From positions 296,702-360,701 of the forward strand of contig JAZKBK010000006.1 in the NCBI GenBank assembly GCA_040388625.1: 64,000 bases of DNA, written 5' to 3'. Of this stretch, positions 19,043-27,986 are shown piece after piece. Made by a program: the position numbers and the translations under genes. Origin of the DNA: Gemmatimonadota bacterium (lineage in GTDB: Bacteria; Gemmatimonadota; Gemmatimonadetes; Gemmatimonadales; Gemmatimonadaceae). How positions within the stretch are numbered: the first letter of the stretch is position 1; the number at the start of each line of letters is the position of its first letter. The notes below the pieces were generated by a model, which was not told where the DNA came from, ran no database searches, and saw only the letters and a program-made list of their open reading frames with translations.

Positions 19043-19777
19043 ATGCTACTGCCCCTCTTCGTTTCAGTCCTTACCGCAACCGCGCAGCTGCCGCGCGACA
19101 CCGTCACAGATGTTCGGAACCTGCCGATCGTCGAACTACGCGCAGCACACGCCACCAGTAACACGGTCGCGATAATTCTCTCGGGTGACGGCGGTTGGGC
19201 CGACATCGACGAGAAGGTTGGAAAGCGACTGCAATCGCGTGGGATCGACGTGGTTGGCGTCGACATGCGCGACTATCTGCGCGGCGGAGGGCGGTCGCCG
19301 GCTGTAATTGGACGCGACGTCTCTCGCATTGCGCGGCGCTACATGGCACTCTGGAGGAAGCACGACATTGCACTCGTCGGCTACTCGCGCGGTTCGGACC
19401 TGGCGCCATTCGCCGCTACGAATCTCGCTCCCGACATCCGTCCGCATCTCACTCTGATTGCGATGCTGGCCCTGCTGGAGCGCGCAAGCTTCTCCTATCA
19501 CTTCTCCGACCTGTGGCGCACGACATCGGGCAAGGACGACACGCCCATTCTGCCACAACTCCAGGCACTCAAGGGCGTGCCGATGGTCTGTGTTTACGGA
19601 GCTGAGGAAAAGGAATCGCTCTGCCGCTCTGCACCACCGGGACTGATGACGGTCATCGAGCGCAAGGGCAAGCATCACTTCGACGGCAACTACAACGCAC
19701 TGGGCGACATCGTTTACCAGGCCGTGATGAGAAGCGCGAATGGGACGCCGTTGGGGGATCTGGAAGCGCCTCAGTAA
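19043..19777 (+). CDS. AcvB/VirJ family alpha/beta hydrolase
   Basis: Exported serine hydrolase of 244 residues with a short signal peptide (MLLPLFVSVLTATAQ). The family signature SGDGGWADID follows, with the nucleophile elbow GYSRGSD and a late KGKHHFDG containing the probable catalytic His. In the characterised Agrobacterium AcvB, the related domain cleaves lysyl-phosphatidylglycerol; the Gemmatimonadota substrate is not known. It may be co-transcribed with the LolA-like gene. The last 7 bases overlap the convergent DUF488 gene. Confidence 0.85.
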   Translation: MLLPLFVSVLTATAQLPRDTVTDVRNLPIVELRAAHATSNTVAIILSGDGGWADIDEKVGKRLQSRGIDVVGVDMRDYLRGGGRSPAVIGRDVSRIARRYMALWRKHDIALVGYSRGSDLAPFAATNLAPDIRPHLTLIAMLALLERASFSYHFSDLWRTTSGKDDTPILPQLQALKGVPMVCVYGAEEKESLCRSAPPGLMTVIERKGKHHFDGNYNALGDIVYQAVMRSANGTPLGDLEAPQ

Positions 19778-20337
19778 CTCAACACCCCATCTACCAGCTT
19801 GGCCACGGACGTATAGGGGTGCTCCTTCGCCTCGCCGATCCCCATGATGTGCAGCACTTCCCATTCGTGCGCCTTGAAATAATCGGCGATCATCGACCGG
19901 TGACAGCGCCACCATACTGCTTCTGAACACATCGCGGCAACCCTGTCCTCGCGGGCGATCGCGGCCAGCGACTCTGCAGCCTGGGCAAACTCTTCGGTGT
20001 CCATGTAGTCGGCATATCCGCGAAACGCCTCGTTCTGCCACTCGGAGTGCGGTGAGTCCGGGAGCGCCTTGCGTCTCCCGCCGAGTGCCGGCATTGGCGT
20101 GTATGCGATTCCCGCGGTTGCAAGCGATCGTTCGAGTTCGGCCGGATTGAACTGCGGAAACTTTCGCGATCCTGCGAACCGTCGCACGTCAGCGATACGC
20201 ATTATGCCGTGCGCGGTCAACAGGTCGATGAATTCAGCAATGGGATGAGTCGAGTGGCCGATCGTCCAGAGCGTTCCTGGCGGCTGCAGGGCTAAAGGTC
20301 CGCGCACGATTTGAGAATTGTGCCGCAATTGAGACAT
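19771..20337 (-). CDS. DUF488 family protein
   Basis: Cytoplasmic protein of unknown function. Typical DUF488 motifs are present: WTIGHSTHP, ADVRRFAGSRKFPQFN, PALGGRRK, AFRGYADYM, and a late MCSEAVWWRCHR with Cys and His residues. The start is uncertain. The ATG at 20337 overlaps the zinc-ribbon gene by 46 bases; a GTG at 20307 would overlap by 16 and is equally possible. The domain itself begins after both. It is the last gene of the nad operon, so coupling to the zinc-ribbon gene is likely. Confidence 0.85.
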   Translation of the reverse strand: MSQLRHNSQIVRGPLALQPPGTLWTIGHSTHPIAEFIDLLTAHGIMRIADVRRFAGSRKFPQFNPAELERSLATAGIAYTPMPALGGRRKALPDSPHSEWQNEAFRGYADYMDTEEFAQAAESLAAIAREDRVAAMCSEAVWWRCHRSMIADYFKAHEWEVLHIMGIGEAKEHPYTSVAKLVDGVLSY

Positions 20338-20465
20338 ACCAGCTTGCACTTGCGCCATTCCAGGCGCGTACTGCCGCACACGTCGCACGTGTCTTCCGGC
20401 GGCGTCTCCGTCGAGGCTGATGCTGCCTCCGGGGGTGGCTCAGTACCGCTCTGGGCGCGGTCCAA
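20292..20465 (-). CDS. Small zinc-ribbon protein (57 aa, TTG start)
   Basis: A short gene between nadC and the DUF488 gene, read from a TTG at 20465. GAGGGG lies 6 bases upstream of the TTG, and the nadC stop overlaps the spacing (GAGGGGTGAGTTG). The product has an acidic Pro/Ala/Thr-rich N-terminus. A compact zinc-ribbon follows: CDVC, then KCKLVCLNCGTILKSC, giving two CxxC knuckles plus two further Cys. The function is unknown; such ribbons bind zinc and often contact nucleic acid or protein. The strong ribosome site, operon position and Cys pattern support a real gene. Confidence 0.75.
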   Translation of the reverse strand: MDRAQSGTEPPPEAASASTETPPEDTCDVCGSTRLEWRKCKLVCLNCGTILKSCADL

Positions 20466-20466
20466 C

Positions 20467-21390
20467 TCACCCCTCGAAATCGAGCGCCAGATCGAGCGCC
20501 GGCGCGGAGTGCGTGAGAGCGCCGACCGAAATCCAGTTGACTCCCGTTTCCGCGATCCCGCGAACCGTCTGAAGATTCACACCGCCGGACGCCTCGATCA
20601 CCGCGCACCCCGCGACGAGCTTCACGGCGTCGCGCATGTCCTGGAGTCCCATGTTGTCCAGCAGGATGATGTCCGCGCCCGCGCTGATCGCCTCGCCAAC
20701 CTGCGAGACATCGTCGCATTCCACTTCGATTCGCGTGCCGGACGGAGCAATTGCGCGGGCGCGATGCACTGCGAGCCCGACGTCGTCGCCCAGCGCGGCT
20801 ATGTGGTTGTCCTTGATGAGCACCGCCTGCTCGAGATCGCTGCGATGGCTCATTCCGCCGCCGCAGCGCACGGCGTAGCGCTCCAGCTTCCGCCAGCCCG
20901 GGGTCGTCTTGCGCGTATCGAGTATGCGTGCGTTCGTGCCGCGCACCGCGTGCACGTACTGCGCGGTGAGCGTCGCGATGCCCGAGAGACGTTGCATGAA
21001 ATTCAACGCCACCCGTTCAGCACTCAACATCCCGCGCGCACTCCCGGTCAGAAAGAGAATCGTGTCCCCGCGATCGATCGGCCGCGCGTCGTGCGAGTCC
21101 TCACGGATCGCGATCGTTGGATCGCGCTGCCGGAATGCCTCGATCGCCAACGAAGTGCCACACACCACTCCGTCGCGTCTCGCGACGAGTGCCGCACGCG
21201 CAGTCGTCGCAGGATCGATCGTAGCGTTGGTCGTCACGTCCGCGTCTGCCGCATCCTCTTCCAGCGCCGCGTGCACGATGCGCGCCCGGTGCTGCGCGTC
21301 GAGCGGAAAGCGCGTTCGCTCTTCCGGTGAAAATGCGAACTCTGCCAGCCGTTGCAGCGACGGGTCGGTGAGCGAGTTGGATTCGATCAT
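20467..21390 (-). CDS. nadC: Nicotinate-nucleotide pyrophosphorylase (carboxylating)
   Basis: Quinolinate phosphoribosyltransferase, third step of de novo NAD synthesis, converting quinolinate and PRPP to nicotinate mononucleotide and CO2. The 307 residues include GVVCGTSLAIEAF, LNFMQRLSGIATLT, the substrate motif DTRKTTPGWRKLERYAVRCGG, HRSDLEQAVLIKDNH, and the barrel end LLDNM...EASGGVN. The ATG overlaps the nadA stop by 4 bases, so the two genes are translationally coupled. Confidence 0.97.
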   Translation of the reverse strand: MIESNSLTDPSLQRLAEFAFSPEERTRFPLDAQHRARIVHAALEEDAADADVTTNATIDPATTARAALVARRDGVVCGTSLAIEAFRQRDPTIAIREDSHDARPIDRGDTILFLTGSARGMLSAERVALNFMQRLSGIATLTAQYVHAVRGTNARILDTRKTTPGWRKLERYAVRCGGGMSHRSDLEQAVLIKDNHIAALGDDVGLAVHRARAIAPSGTRIEVECDDVSQVGEAISAGADIILLDNMGLQDMRDAVKLVAGCAVIEASGGVNLQTVRGIAETGVNWISVGALTHSAPALDLALDFEG

Positions 21391-22412
21391 TCTCCCGGAT
21401 CCTCGGCCGTCGACGGATCGAGTGAAAGCGGCGTCGGCCTACCGCCAACTGCCACCATCCGCTCGATTGCACGCCGAGCCTTCGCCGCCGTATCAGGATC
21501 GACGGTGATCCTGTGCTGCATGTGCTGCAGCGAGGCCAGAACCTTTGGAAGTGTCGTGACCTTCATGAATGCGCACACCGCCCGATCATTCGCTGGAATG
21601 AACCGCTTTGTGGGATTCTCGCGCCGGAGACGGTGCAGGATGCCCACCTCGGTCGCGACAATGAATTCCTCCGAATCCGAGATCGCCGGCCGGCGGATCA
21701 TTCCCTCGGTCGAGAGAATCTGCACACCCGCGGCGTCCACCGCACCCGACGACACCGCCTCGACCGCGCTCGTCGCGCAACCGCATTCCGGGTGTATGAG
21801 AAATTCCGCGCCGGGATGCAGCGCGCGCTGAGCGTTGATGTTCTCCGGATCGATGCCGGCGTGCACATGGCACTCACCCATCCACACGTGAATATTTTCG
21901 CGTCCCGTCACGCGGCGCACGTGTGCGCCGAGGAACATGTCGGGGAGAAAGAGAATCTCCCTGTCAGCCGGAATCGAGTTGACGATGTCTACCGCGTTGC
22001 CGGAGGTGCAGCAATAATCGCTCTCAGCCTTTACCTCTGCCGTGGTGTTCACGTAGCTGACTACGATCGCACCGGGGTGTTCGTTCTTCCATTCGCGCAG
22101 TTGCGCGCCGTCGATCGTCGCCGCGAGCGAGCAGCCGGCAGCCATGTCCGGCAGCAGAACCGTCTTGTCGGGCGAGAGGATCGCCGCCGTCTCCGCCATG
22201 AAGTGAACGCCACAGAAGACGATGACCTTCGCTTTCGTCTTCGCCGCCTCGCGGCTCAGTCCGAGCGAGTCGCCGACGAAGTCAGCAGCGTCCTGCACTT
22301 CCGGACGCTGGTAGTTGTGCGCCAGGATGACCGCATCGCGTTCACGTGCGAGCGACTTGATGCGCGAGACGATGTCCTCATCCTGTGTCGGGTCGTATAT
22401 CGATTCAATCAT
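21387..22412 (-). CDS. nadA: Quinolinate synthase
   Basis: [4Fe-4S] enzyme condensing iminoaspartate with dihydroxyacetone phosphate to quinolinate. From the ATG at 22412 it has 341 residues; an upstream ATG at 22448 would add 12 residues and almost touch nadB. Key parts are ILAHNYQRPEVQDAADFVGDS, cluster Cys in IVFCGVHFMAE, CCTSGNAVDIV and HPECGC, and MGECHVHAGI. The late KVTTLPKVLASLQHM matches the C-terminal region. It lies between nadB and nadC in one operon. Confidence 0.97.
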   Translation of the reverse strand: MIESIYDPTQDEDIVSRIKSLARERDAVILAHNYQRPEVQDAADFVGDSLGLSREAAKTKAKVIVFCGVHFMAETAAILSPDKTVLLPDMAAGCSLAATIDGAQLREWKNEHPGAIVVSYVNTTAEVKAESDYCCTSGNAVDIVNSIPADREILFLPDMFLGAHVRRVTGRENIHVWMGECHVHAGIDPENINAQRALHPGAEFLIHPECGCATSAVEAVSSGAVDAAGVQILSTEGMIRRPAISDSEEFIVATEVGILHRLRRENPTKRFIPANDRAVCAFMKVTTLPKVLASLQHMQHRITVDPDTAAKARRAIERMVAVGGRPTPLSLDPSTAEDPGE

Positions 22413-22457
22413 GAATATTGGTTCCGAGATGCGGTGCCGGAGCCGCAATGAGAGTGC

Positions 22458-23969
22458 TTACCATTCGATGTGGCGATCACGCCACTTTCTCTTGGGACGC
22501 GGAAAGTCGCGCCTGAAATGTCCGCCTCGCGATTCCTTGCGAAGCAGTGCTGCCTGCACGATGAGACGTGAAGTCTCGATCATGTTCCCTTCTTCCGTCG
22601 CGCCGATCGGGAGGCGCGCCTCGATTCCGTCCAGAATCACGAGGCAATCCAGCAACGCGCCGGCCGTCCGGTCGATCCCTGCATTATCCCACATCACGCG
22701 TCGAACCTCGTCGGCTGCAACCTGCGCGGCACCACGATCCAGCAGCGGCGGCGCACTCCACATCGTCGTCGCAGGTTCCGCCGCGAGCGCCACGCCGGTC
22801 ACCATGTCACGCGCCACACGCTCGGCGAAAACCAATCCTTCGAGCAGAGAGTTGGAGGCGAGCCTGTTGGCGCCGTGCACCCCCGTGCGCGCCACCTCTC
22901 CGCACGCGTACAGCCGCGGGATGCTCGCCCGCCCCGCGAGATCGGTCACGATCCCGCCCATCATGTAGTGTGCAGCCGGCGTGACCGGAATGAGATCCGT
23001 GTTCGGATTGATGCCGCGCGCTATGCAGAGCGCGTAAATTCCCGGAAAATGCTCTTCGAACGGTCGTTCGAATCGAGTTGCGTCGAGAAATACCTTGTGG
23101 CCGGCGCGCTGCTGTCTGAAGATCGCGCGCGCCACGATGTCACGCGGTGCGAGTTCGGCGAGCTTGTGCTCCCTGAGCATGAAACGCTCGCCGCGGTCGT
23201 TCACAAGTATGGCGCCTTCGCCCCTTACGGCCTCCGAAACCAGCGCCAGCGGCGTCTCCGCGGTGTCCAGCGCAGTCGGGTGGAACTGCACGAATTCCAT
23301 GTCGGCCAGCTTGGCGCCAGCCCTGTGCGCGATGGCGTAACCGTCACCGGTGGCCACCGCTGGATTGGTCGTGTAGCGATAAACCTGCCCGCAGCCGCCC
23401 GTCGCCAGGACGGTGGCGTCAGCGATGAATTCCGTCGCCTTGCCGGCGACCGTCGCGCGAACGCCGACGCATACGTCGTTATCTATGATCAGATCGAGAA
23501 CACGCGTTTTCTCGGACACGTGAATCGTGGGCGCCGCTCGCACGCGCTCGATCAGCGTGCGCGCCACCTCGGCGCCGGTCTGATCGCCGTGCGAATGGAC
23601 TATGCGCCTCCGCGAATGCGCGGCCTCGCGCCCCAGCTGAAGGTTCCCCGCGGTGTCGCGATCGAATTGCGCTCCGGCGGTCGCTAGCTCGCGCACCCGA
23701 TCGGGACCTTCCTCGACTAGCACTTCGACAGCGGCTGCGTCGCACAGTGCGGCGCCCGCTGCGAGCGTGTCGATCCGATGAAGCTCCGGAGAGTCGCCGG
23801 CTCCCAGAGCGGCGGCGATGCCACCTTGCGCGTACGCGGTGGCGCTATCGAAAAGAGAGCGCTTGGTGAGAACGACCACTTCACCCGAATCGGCGGCTCG
23901 CCACGCGGTGTGCAGTCCTGCGACTCCGCTCCCAACCACCAGGAAACGAGTGCGAATGCGCTCAGGCAT
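22458..23969 (-). CDS. nadB: L-aspartate oxidase
   Basis: FAD enzyme oxidising L-aspartate to iminoaspartate, the first NAD de novo step. It has 503 residues. The Rossmann FAD motif is VVGSGVAGLHTAW. Further motifs are SATAYAQGGIAAAL, GREAAHSRRRIVHSHGDQTG, MEFVQFHPTAL and the C-terminal HGANRLASNSLLEGLVF. The frame is open upstream to 24860, but the FAD fold begins at the ATG at 23969. A leaderless-type TATCTT precedes that ATG, and the upstream stretch is antisense to a different gene. First gene of the nadB-nadA-nadC operon. Confidence 0.97.
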   Translation of the reverse strand: MPERIRTRFLVVGSGVAGLHTAWRAADSGEVVVLTKRSLFDSATAYAQGGIAAALGAGDSPELHRIDTLAAGAALCDAAAVEVLVEEGPDRVRELATAGAQFDRDTAGNLQLGREAAHSRRRIVHSHGDQTGAEVARTLIERVRAAPTIHVSEKTRVLDLIIDNDVCVGVRATVAGKATEFIADATVLATGGCGQVYRYTTNPAVATGDGYAIAHRAGAKLADMEFVQFHPTALDTAETPLALVSEAVRGEGAILVNDRGERFMLREHKLAELAPRDIVARAIFRQQRAGHKVFLDATRFERPFEEHFPGIYALCIARGINPNTDLIPVTPAAHYMMGGIVTDLAGRASIPRLYACGEVARTGVHGANRLASNSLLEGLVFAERVARDMVTGVALAAEPATTMWSAPPLLDRGAAQVAADEVRRVMWDNAGIDRTAGALLDCLVILDGIEARLPIGATEEGNMIETSRLIVQAALLRKESRGGHFRRDFPRPKRKWRDRHIEW

Positions 23970-23975
23970 GTGCGA

Positions 23976-23981
23976 AAGATA
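23976..23981 (-). promoter_or_regulatory. TAnnTT -10-like box (TATCTT) of the nad operon
   Basis: GGCTATCTT ends 6 bases before the nadB ATG, with no Shine-Dalgarno. I saw no NrtR/NadR-like operator beside it. Confidence 0.5.
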
Positions 23982-24089
23982 GCCACCCGCGCCAGCCGGC
24001 GCAGTTCCGATGACGCCCGTACGGCGGCGCTTTGTTCCGCGAACTGAAATCCACTCTATCGTGGCGGCCCAATCCCATTGGAGCAAGCC

Positions 24090-26876
24090 ATGAAGTCGAA
24101 GGCGAAGTCGCTCGTGAAGTCCAGCCGCACGCTCATCCGTACGTTGGTCGCCGTCACGGTGATTGCCACGGCAGTTGCACAGCACGGATGCAGTGACACA
24201 CCAACTGCACCGGTCACACTGACTCCTACTGGCGCTTCGGATGCCATCAACGCACCCGGCGACGACAGCGCACCCGAAACGATCTTCCTCGCCCCGCTTG
24301 GGCCCAAAAAACACCCGCGAGGCGTGCTCGACACGACGCTCGCACCCTCGGTCACAATCTGTCGCCTCAACGGTGACGACTGCGGCAGTGCCGACACACT
24401 GGCGCATTTCGTCCGTGATTCCACCGCCGACTCGACGCATCGAATCGAGCTCAGCGATCGCGCGTATCACTTCCGCTGGAATGTGGAGGATCTGCCCGCA
24501 GATCCATCGGCTGCATACCGCCTGGTCGTCACGCTCGGTGACACCACGGCTGGCTTCACTGATTTCAAGCTGGTCGATCCGGACTATCGACCAGCGGCAG
24601 AGGATACATCGCGCTTCGCGTTCATCACCGATCGCAACTGGCTCAATGTTCGATTCCAGATATTCGTACCGCCAGTGACGCTCACTGTAATCTCCGAGCC
24701 CGGCGTTCACGGAGATCTCGGCAGCCAGACGTACAGCTTCCGCCGCGGCGACCGTGTGGAGTACAACTTCGCAGCAGACTCGGGCTACCGTAACGCTCTG
24801 GTGACACTGGATCAGAATCCCGTTGCAAAACGCGGTCGTGTCACCATGGATGCGTCGCACGTTCTGATTGCATCAGCCGACCGCGAGGCCGGCGTCGCAT
24901 CCGGCGACGAGTGGATCCTGCGCGACGCGCGTGCACTGCTCAGGTCGAACGACAAGATTGCATCTGCACAGAACCTGCTCCACAAGCTGGACGAGATGCA
25001 GGACACCGCCAATATCATGGAGCGGTTGCGGCGCGTCGAGATGACGGTCCTGCAGCGCGAAGCCGATGCAACCGCAATGCCTGCGCTGGACGCCGCACTC
25101 GCGGGCCACGCTTTCGACGCCGGGTCAGGCGCGGGATCGGGCAATGAGGCGCCGGGAAACGGTGGCGGCGACATCGGAGACGTTACCGCTTCAGCGCTGC
25201 TCGTGCCGCTCGGCACGTCGTCACGTTCACAGCTACTCCCGCAATTGCCGGCACAACTACATCCGGCGACAACTATCATGTCGCCCCTGTCGCCAGCGAC
25301 GTCCAGCGCCGAGCCTGTGACCATCGCGTACGTGAACGGCATTCTCACCACACCGCTCGGCGCACTGTTCGCCGCGCATCACATAGCGGTAGCTGCACGA
25401 GAGGCGCAGTGGTACGCCAACGCTCCATTCGACGTCAAGCTGTTGTACAACCGCAGCGCCATGGCGAGCGAAAGCGGCACCGAGGACCGCTGCATTCTGG
25501 AACTGGGAATCCAGGGCGACTGGCTCGGCATCAATTCGCTTCCGGATGAGGTTGCAAGATGTCTCAATAGCACGAGGCCGCACGCCCTCGCGCTGCTGGC
25601 CGACTACGCCGAGGTGAGCCAGCAACTGAGCAGTGTGCTCGATCGCTCGCTCAGCGCGCGCCCCGCCGACGTCGATACGATAGCCGCGATCACGACGCGG
25701 CTGCGTGATGCGGGGCGGCACGTCGTATTCGTCATGCATTCGCAGGGTAATCTCGTCGTCCAGCAGGCGTTGACGCTGCTCGCTCACAGGGGGAAGTATT
25801 CGCAGGCGCGCGACACCACATGCATCGGCGGCGTGGCGCTCGCATCTCCAACCAGCGAGGCGTGGCCGATCGCGCCGCGACACCTGCACGGACTTGTTGT
25901 CGACGGCGACGCTATCCTCATGCTCGGTCACAATAAATTCCCGCGCGTGCGCACGCCGCTGTCGGATTCTGCGGCGAGCGCGACCGGCGGTTCGCTTCAA
26001 GCGCGGATTGTATCTCTCGTTTCCGCCTCCAGACTTCGATGGGGCCTCCGCCTGCACGGCATCATCGAGAGTTATCTCATGCAACCACCCATGCGCGGAC
26101 GCATACAGGATGCGATCGTGGCGTCGTACAAGGGTTGCGCACTGGGTGACGTTTCAATCGCGCCAGCCGACATGCGGCTTCGCACAGGCGAGACGCGAAG
26201 CCTCAGCGCTGCGTTGCGGGACATGGTCGGTGATCCACTCGACGGTCGCCGTGGACTCACATGGAAGGCAGAATCGCAATCGGATTGGCAGCGTGGCGTC
26301 GCCCTGTCATCCGACGGTGTCGCAACGGCGAGATATGTCGGAGGCACGAGTGTGAGCGCCGTGACGCGAAATGTTGTCGGCACGACAGGCATAACGGTCG
26401 ATCCGGCGCAACTTCACATCTCGGCGAACGAAACCCTTTCGGCGCAATGGGTGTTCGTGTGGCCGCCGAGTACCGGCAATCAGGACCCGATTCCGGATTT
26501 CGTCGTCCCGCCGACGAGTTGGGGCGGCGGAAGCTGCGCGGAGTTCACGGTTTTGAAGAGCAACGGCCGAGAAGGGACCGCCAGCAAGCAATGCACCGCT
26601 GACTACCACGTTGCGATCGACGAATTCCCGGGCGCTGACAGATACGTGGGCGCATTCTTCGAAAAGCATGCGACCGCATCCCTGTTCAGCGTGTCGGCAC
26701 GCAACGCATCGCTCCACGGAGCAACCAGCGGGCCGACTCCGAACATAGATCTGCTTCCCGGACCCACGCTCATCGACCGAATCGGCGTGACCGCGCTCGA
26801 TTTCGCTGGCCATCTTCTCGCGAGCGGTAACGCATGCGTGCACGGATGTCTCGGCTGGCCGGATCTCCAGCACTAG
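24090..26876 (+). CDS. Large exported alpha/beta-hydrolase-like protein with Ig-like domain
   Basis: No named family is recognised. The ATG at 24090 follows TTGGAGC, and the N-terminus is an export signal ending near AQHGCSD, a weak lipobox. The 928 residues comprise a beta-rich region (about 40-260) and a helical segment with a Gly/Ser-rich linker (about 290-400). A lipase-like core opens with IAYVNGILTTPLG and has a nucleophile elbow VMHSQGNLVVQQ, with Ser551. A bacterial Ig-like (Big) domain follows (IAPADMRLRTGETRSLSAAL). The Cys-containing C-terminus is unlike anything I know. Probable secreted or surface esterase/lipase, inferred. Confidence 0.75.
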   Translation: MKSKAKSLVKSSRTLIRTLVAVTVIATAVAQHGCSDTPTAPVTLTPTGASDAINAPGDDSAPETIFLAPLGPKKHPRGVLDTTLAPSVTICRLNGDDCGSADTLAHFVRDSTADSTHRIELSDRAYHFRWNVEDLPADPSAAYRLVVTLGDTTAGFTDFKLVDPDYRPAAEDTSRFAFITDRNWLNVRFQIFVPPVTLTVISEPGVHGDLGSQTYSFRRGDRVEYNFAADSGYRNALVTLDQNPVAKRGRVTMDASHVLIASADREAGVASGDEWILRDARALLRSNDKIASAQNLLHKLDEMQDTANIMERLRRVEMTVLQREADATAMPALDAALAGHAFDAGSGAGSGNEAPGNGGGDIGDVTASALLVPLGTSSRSQLLPQLPAQLHPATTIMSPLSPATSSAEPVTIAYVNGILTTPLGALFAAHHIAVAAREAQWYANAPFDVKLLYNRSAMASESGTEDRCILELGIQGDWLGINSLPDEVARCLNSTRPHALALLADYAEVSQQLSSVLDRSLSARPADVDTIAAITTRLRDAGRHVVFVMHSQGNLVVQQALTLLAHRGKYSQARDTTCIGGVALASPTSEAWPIAPRHLHGLVVDGDAILMLGHNKFPRVRTPLSDSAASATGGSLQARIVSLVSASRLRWGLRLHGIIESYLMQPPMRGRIQDAIVASYKGCALGDVSIAPADMRLRTGETRSLSAALRDMVGDPLDGRRGLTWKAESQSDWQRGVALSSDGVATARYVGGTSVSAVTRNVVGTTGITVDPAQLHISANETLSAQWVFVWPPSTGNQDPIPDFVVPPTSWGGGSCAEFTVLKSNGREGTASKQCTADYHVAIDEFPGADRYVGAFFEKHATASLFSVSARNASLHGATSGPTPNIDLLPGPTLIDRIGVTALDFAGHLLASGNACVHGCLGWPDLQH

Positions 26877-26934
26877 CAGATACGCCCGGCGCGCTCCCCG
26901 GGTATCCGGGCAGCCGCCAGTGCGGGCCAACATC

Positions 26935-26940
26935 TATATT
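26935..26940 (+). promoter_or_regulatory. TAnnTT -10-like box (TATATT) of the nucleoside ABC operon
   Basis: TATATT ends 8 bases before the GTG start at 26949, with no Shine-Dalgarno in between. Confidence 0.45.
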
Positions 26941-26948
26941 TACCACCC

Positions 26949-27986
26949 GTGCGCAAGATCATAATCGCCGTCGTGGTACTGCTCGCAGCCCATGTCGCTC
27001 TGCTGCTGGCTGGAGCAGGCCGCGGCAACGCGAGCCTCGCCCGCTCCGGCACCACCGTCGGGATTGTTTTCGACGTCGGTGGACGCGGAGACAAGTCGTT
27101 CAACGATGGCGCATACGCGGGCGCAGACAGCGCGCGCCGGATGCTCGGCGTCACCGTGCGCTACATCGAGCCTGGCGATGGCTCCGATCGGGAATCGGGG
27201 CTTCGCCTGCTGGCCGCGGAAAAGATGGATCTCGTCATGGGCGTCGGCTTCATCTTCACGGATGACCTGACCAACCTCGCGCGGGAATATCCCAACATCA
27301 ACTTCGCCGGCATCGACCTGTCGCTCGCATACGATTCCACCGGCAAGCTGATCCCACCGCCGCCAAATCTTGCCGCTCTCAAGTTTCGCGAGGAAGAAGG
27401 CTCCTTTCTCGTGGGGTCACTCGCAGCGCTGGTTGGACATTCAAAGAAAGTCGGTTTCATCGGCGGCATGGACATACCGCTGATTCACAAATTCGAGGCG
27501 GGTTATACCGCGGGTGTGAAGTACGTCTGTCCGGACTGCACCGTGATCGCACAGTACGCCGGTGTCACTCCCGATGCGTTCAAGAATCCCAGCCGCGGCA
27601 AGGAGCTCGCGTTGAGCCAGTATCAATCCGGCGTCAACGTAATCTTCCACGCCAGCGGTGCGACGGGCCAGGGCGTATTCGAGGCAGCGCGCGCGATGCA
27701 CAAGCTCGCGATCGGCGTGGACGCGGATCAGTACAACGACGCACCCGGCTACATACTCACGTCGATGGTCAAGCGTGTGAATGCAGCGACGTTCGATGTG
27801 ATCCGACGGGCGCACGAGGGACAGTTTCACGGCGGCGTATACTCGTTTGGCCTCAAGGAGGGCGGTGTGGGCTACGTGTATGATGAGCACAACAAGGGAC
27901 TGATCCCCGATTCCGTGCACGCGCGCGTCGAGGCGATCAAGGCAGACATCATTGCCGGCAAGATCAAGGTACCGACGACCAGATGA
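26949..27986 (+). CDS. BMP/PnrA family ABC transporter substrate-binding protein
   Basis: Periplasmic nucleoside-type binding protein, 345 residues, GTG start. An N-terminal hydrophobic segment (IIIAVVVLLAAHVALLLAGAG) lacks a lipobox Cys, so the protein is either released or anchored by that segment. BMP-family motifs are FDVGGRGDKSFNDGAY, the FREEEGSFLVGSLAAL block, KVGFIGGMDIPLIHKFEAGY, VIFHASGATGQGVFEAA and GVDADQY. By analogy with PnrA and BmpDEFG systems the ligand is probably a purine nucleoside; this is inferred. It overlaps the ATPase gene by 4 bases (ATGA). Confidence 0.94.
   Translation: MRKIIIAVVVLLAAHVALLLAGAGRGNASLARSGTTVGIVFDVGGRGDKSFNDGAYAGADSARRMLGVTVRYIEPGDGSDRESGLRLLAAEKMDLVMGVGFIFTDDLTNLAREYPNINFAGIDLSLAYDSTGKLIPPPPNLAALKFREEEGSFLVGSLAALVGHSKKVGFIGGMDIPLIHKFEAGYTAGVKYVCPDCTVIAQYAGVTPDAFKNPSRGKELALSQYQSGVNVIFHASGATGQGVFEAARAMHKLAIGVDADQYNDAPGYILTSMVKRVNAATFDVIRRAHEGQFHGGVYSFGLKEGGVGYVYDEHNKGLIPDSVHARVEAIKADIIAGKIKVPTTR

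Noticed and set aside
23970-24860. Upstream extension of the nadB frame (up to 800 residues)
   Set aside because: The added part is antisense to the 928-residue exported protein gene, has no recognisable domain, and lies before the leaderless-type promoter of nadB.
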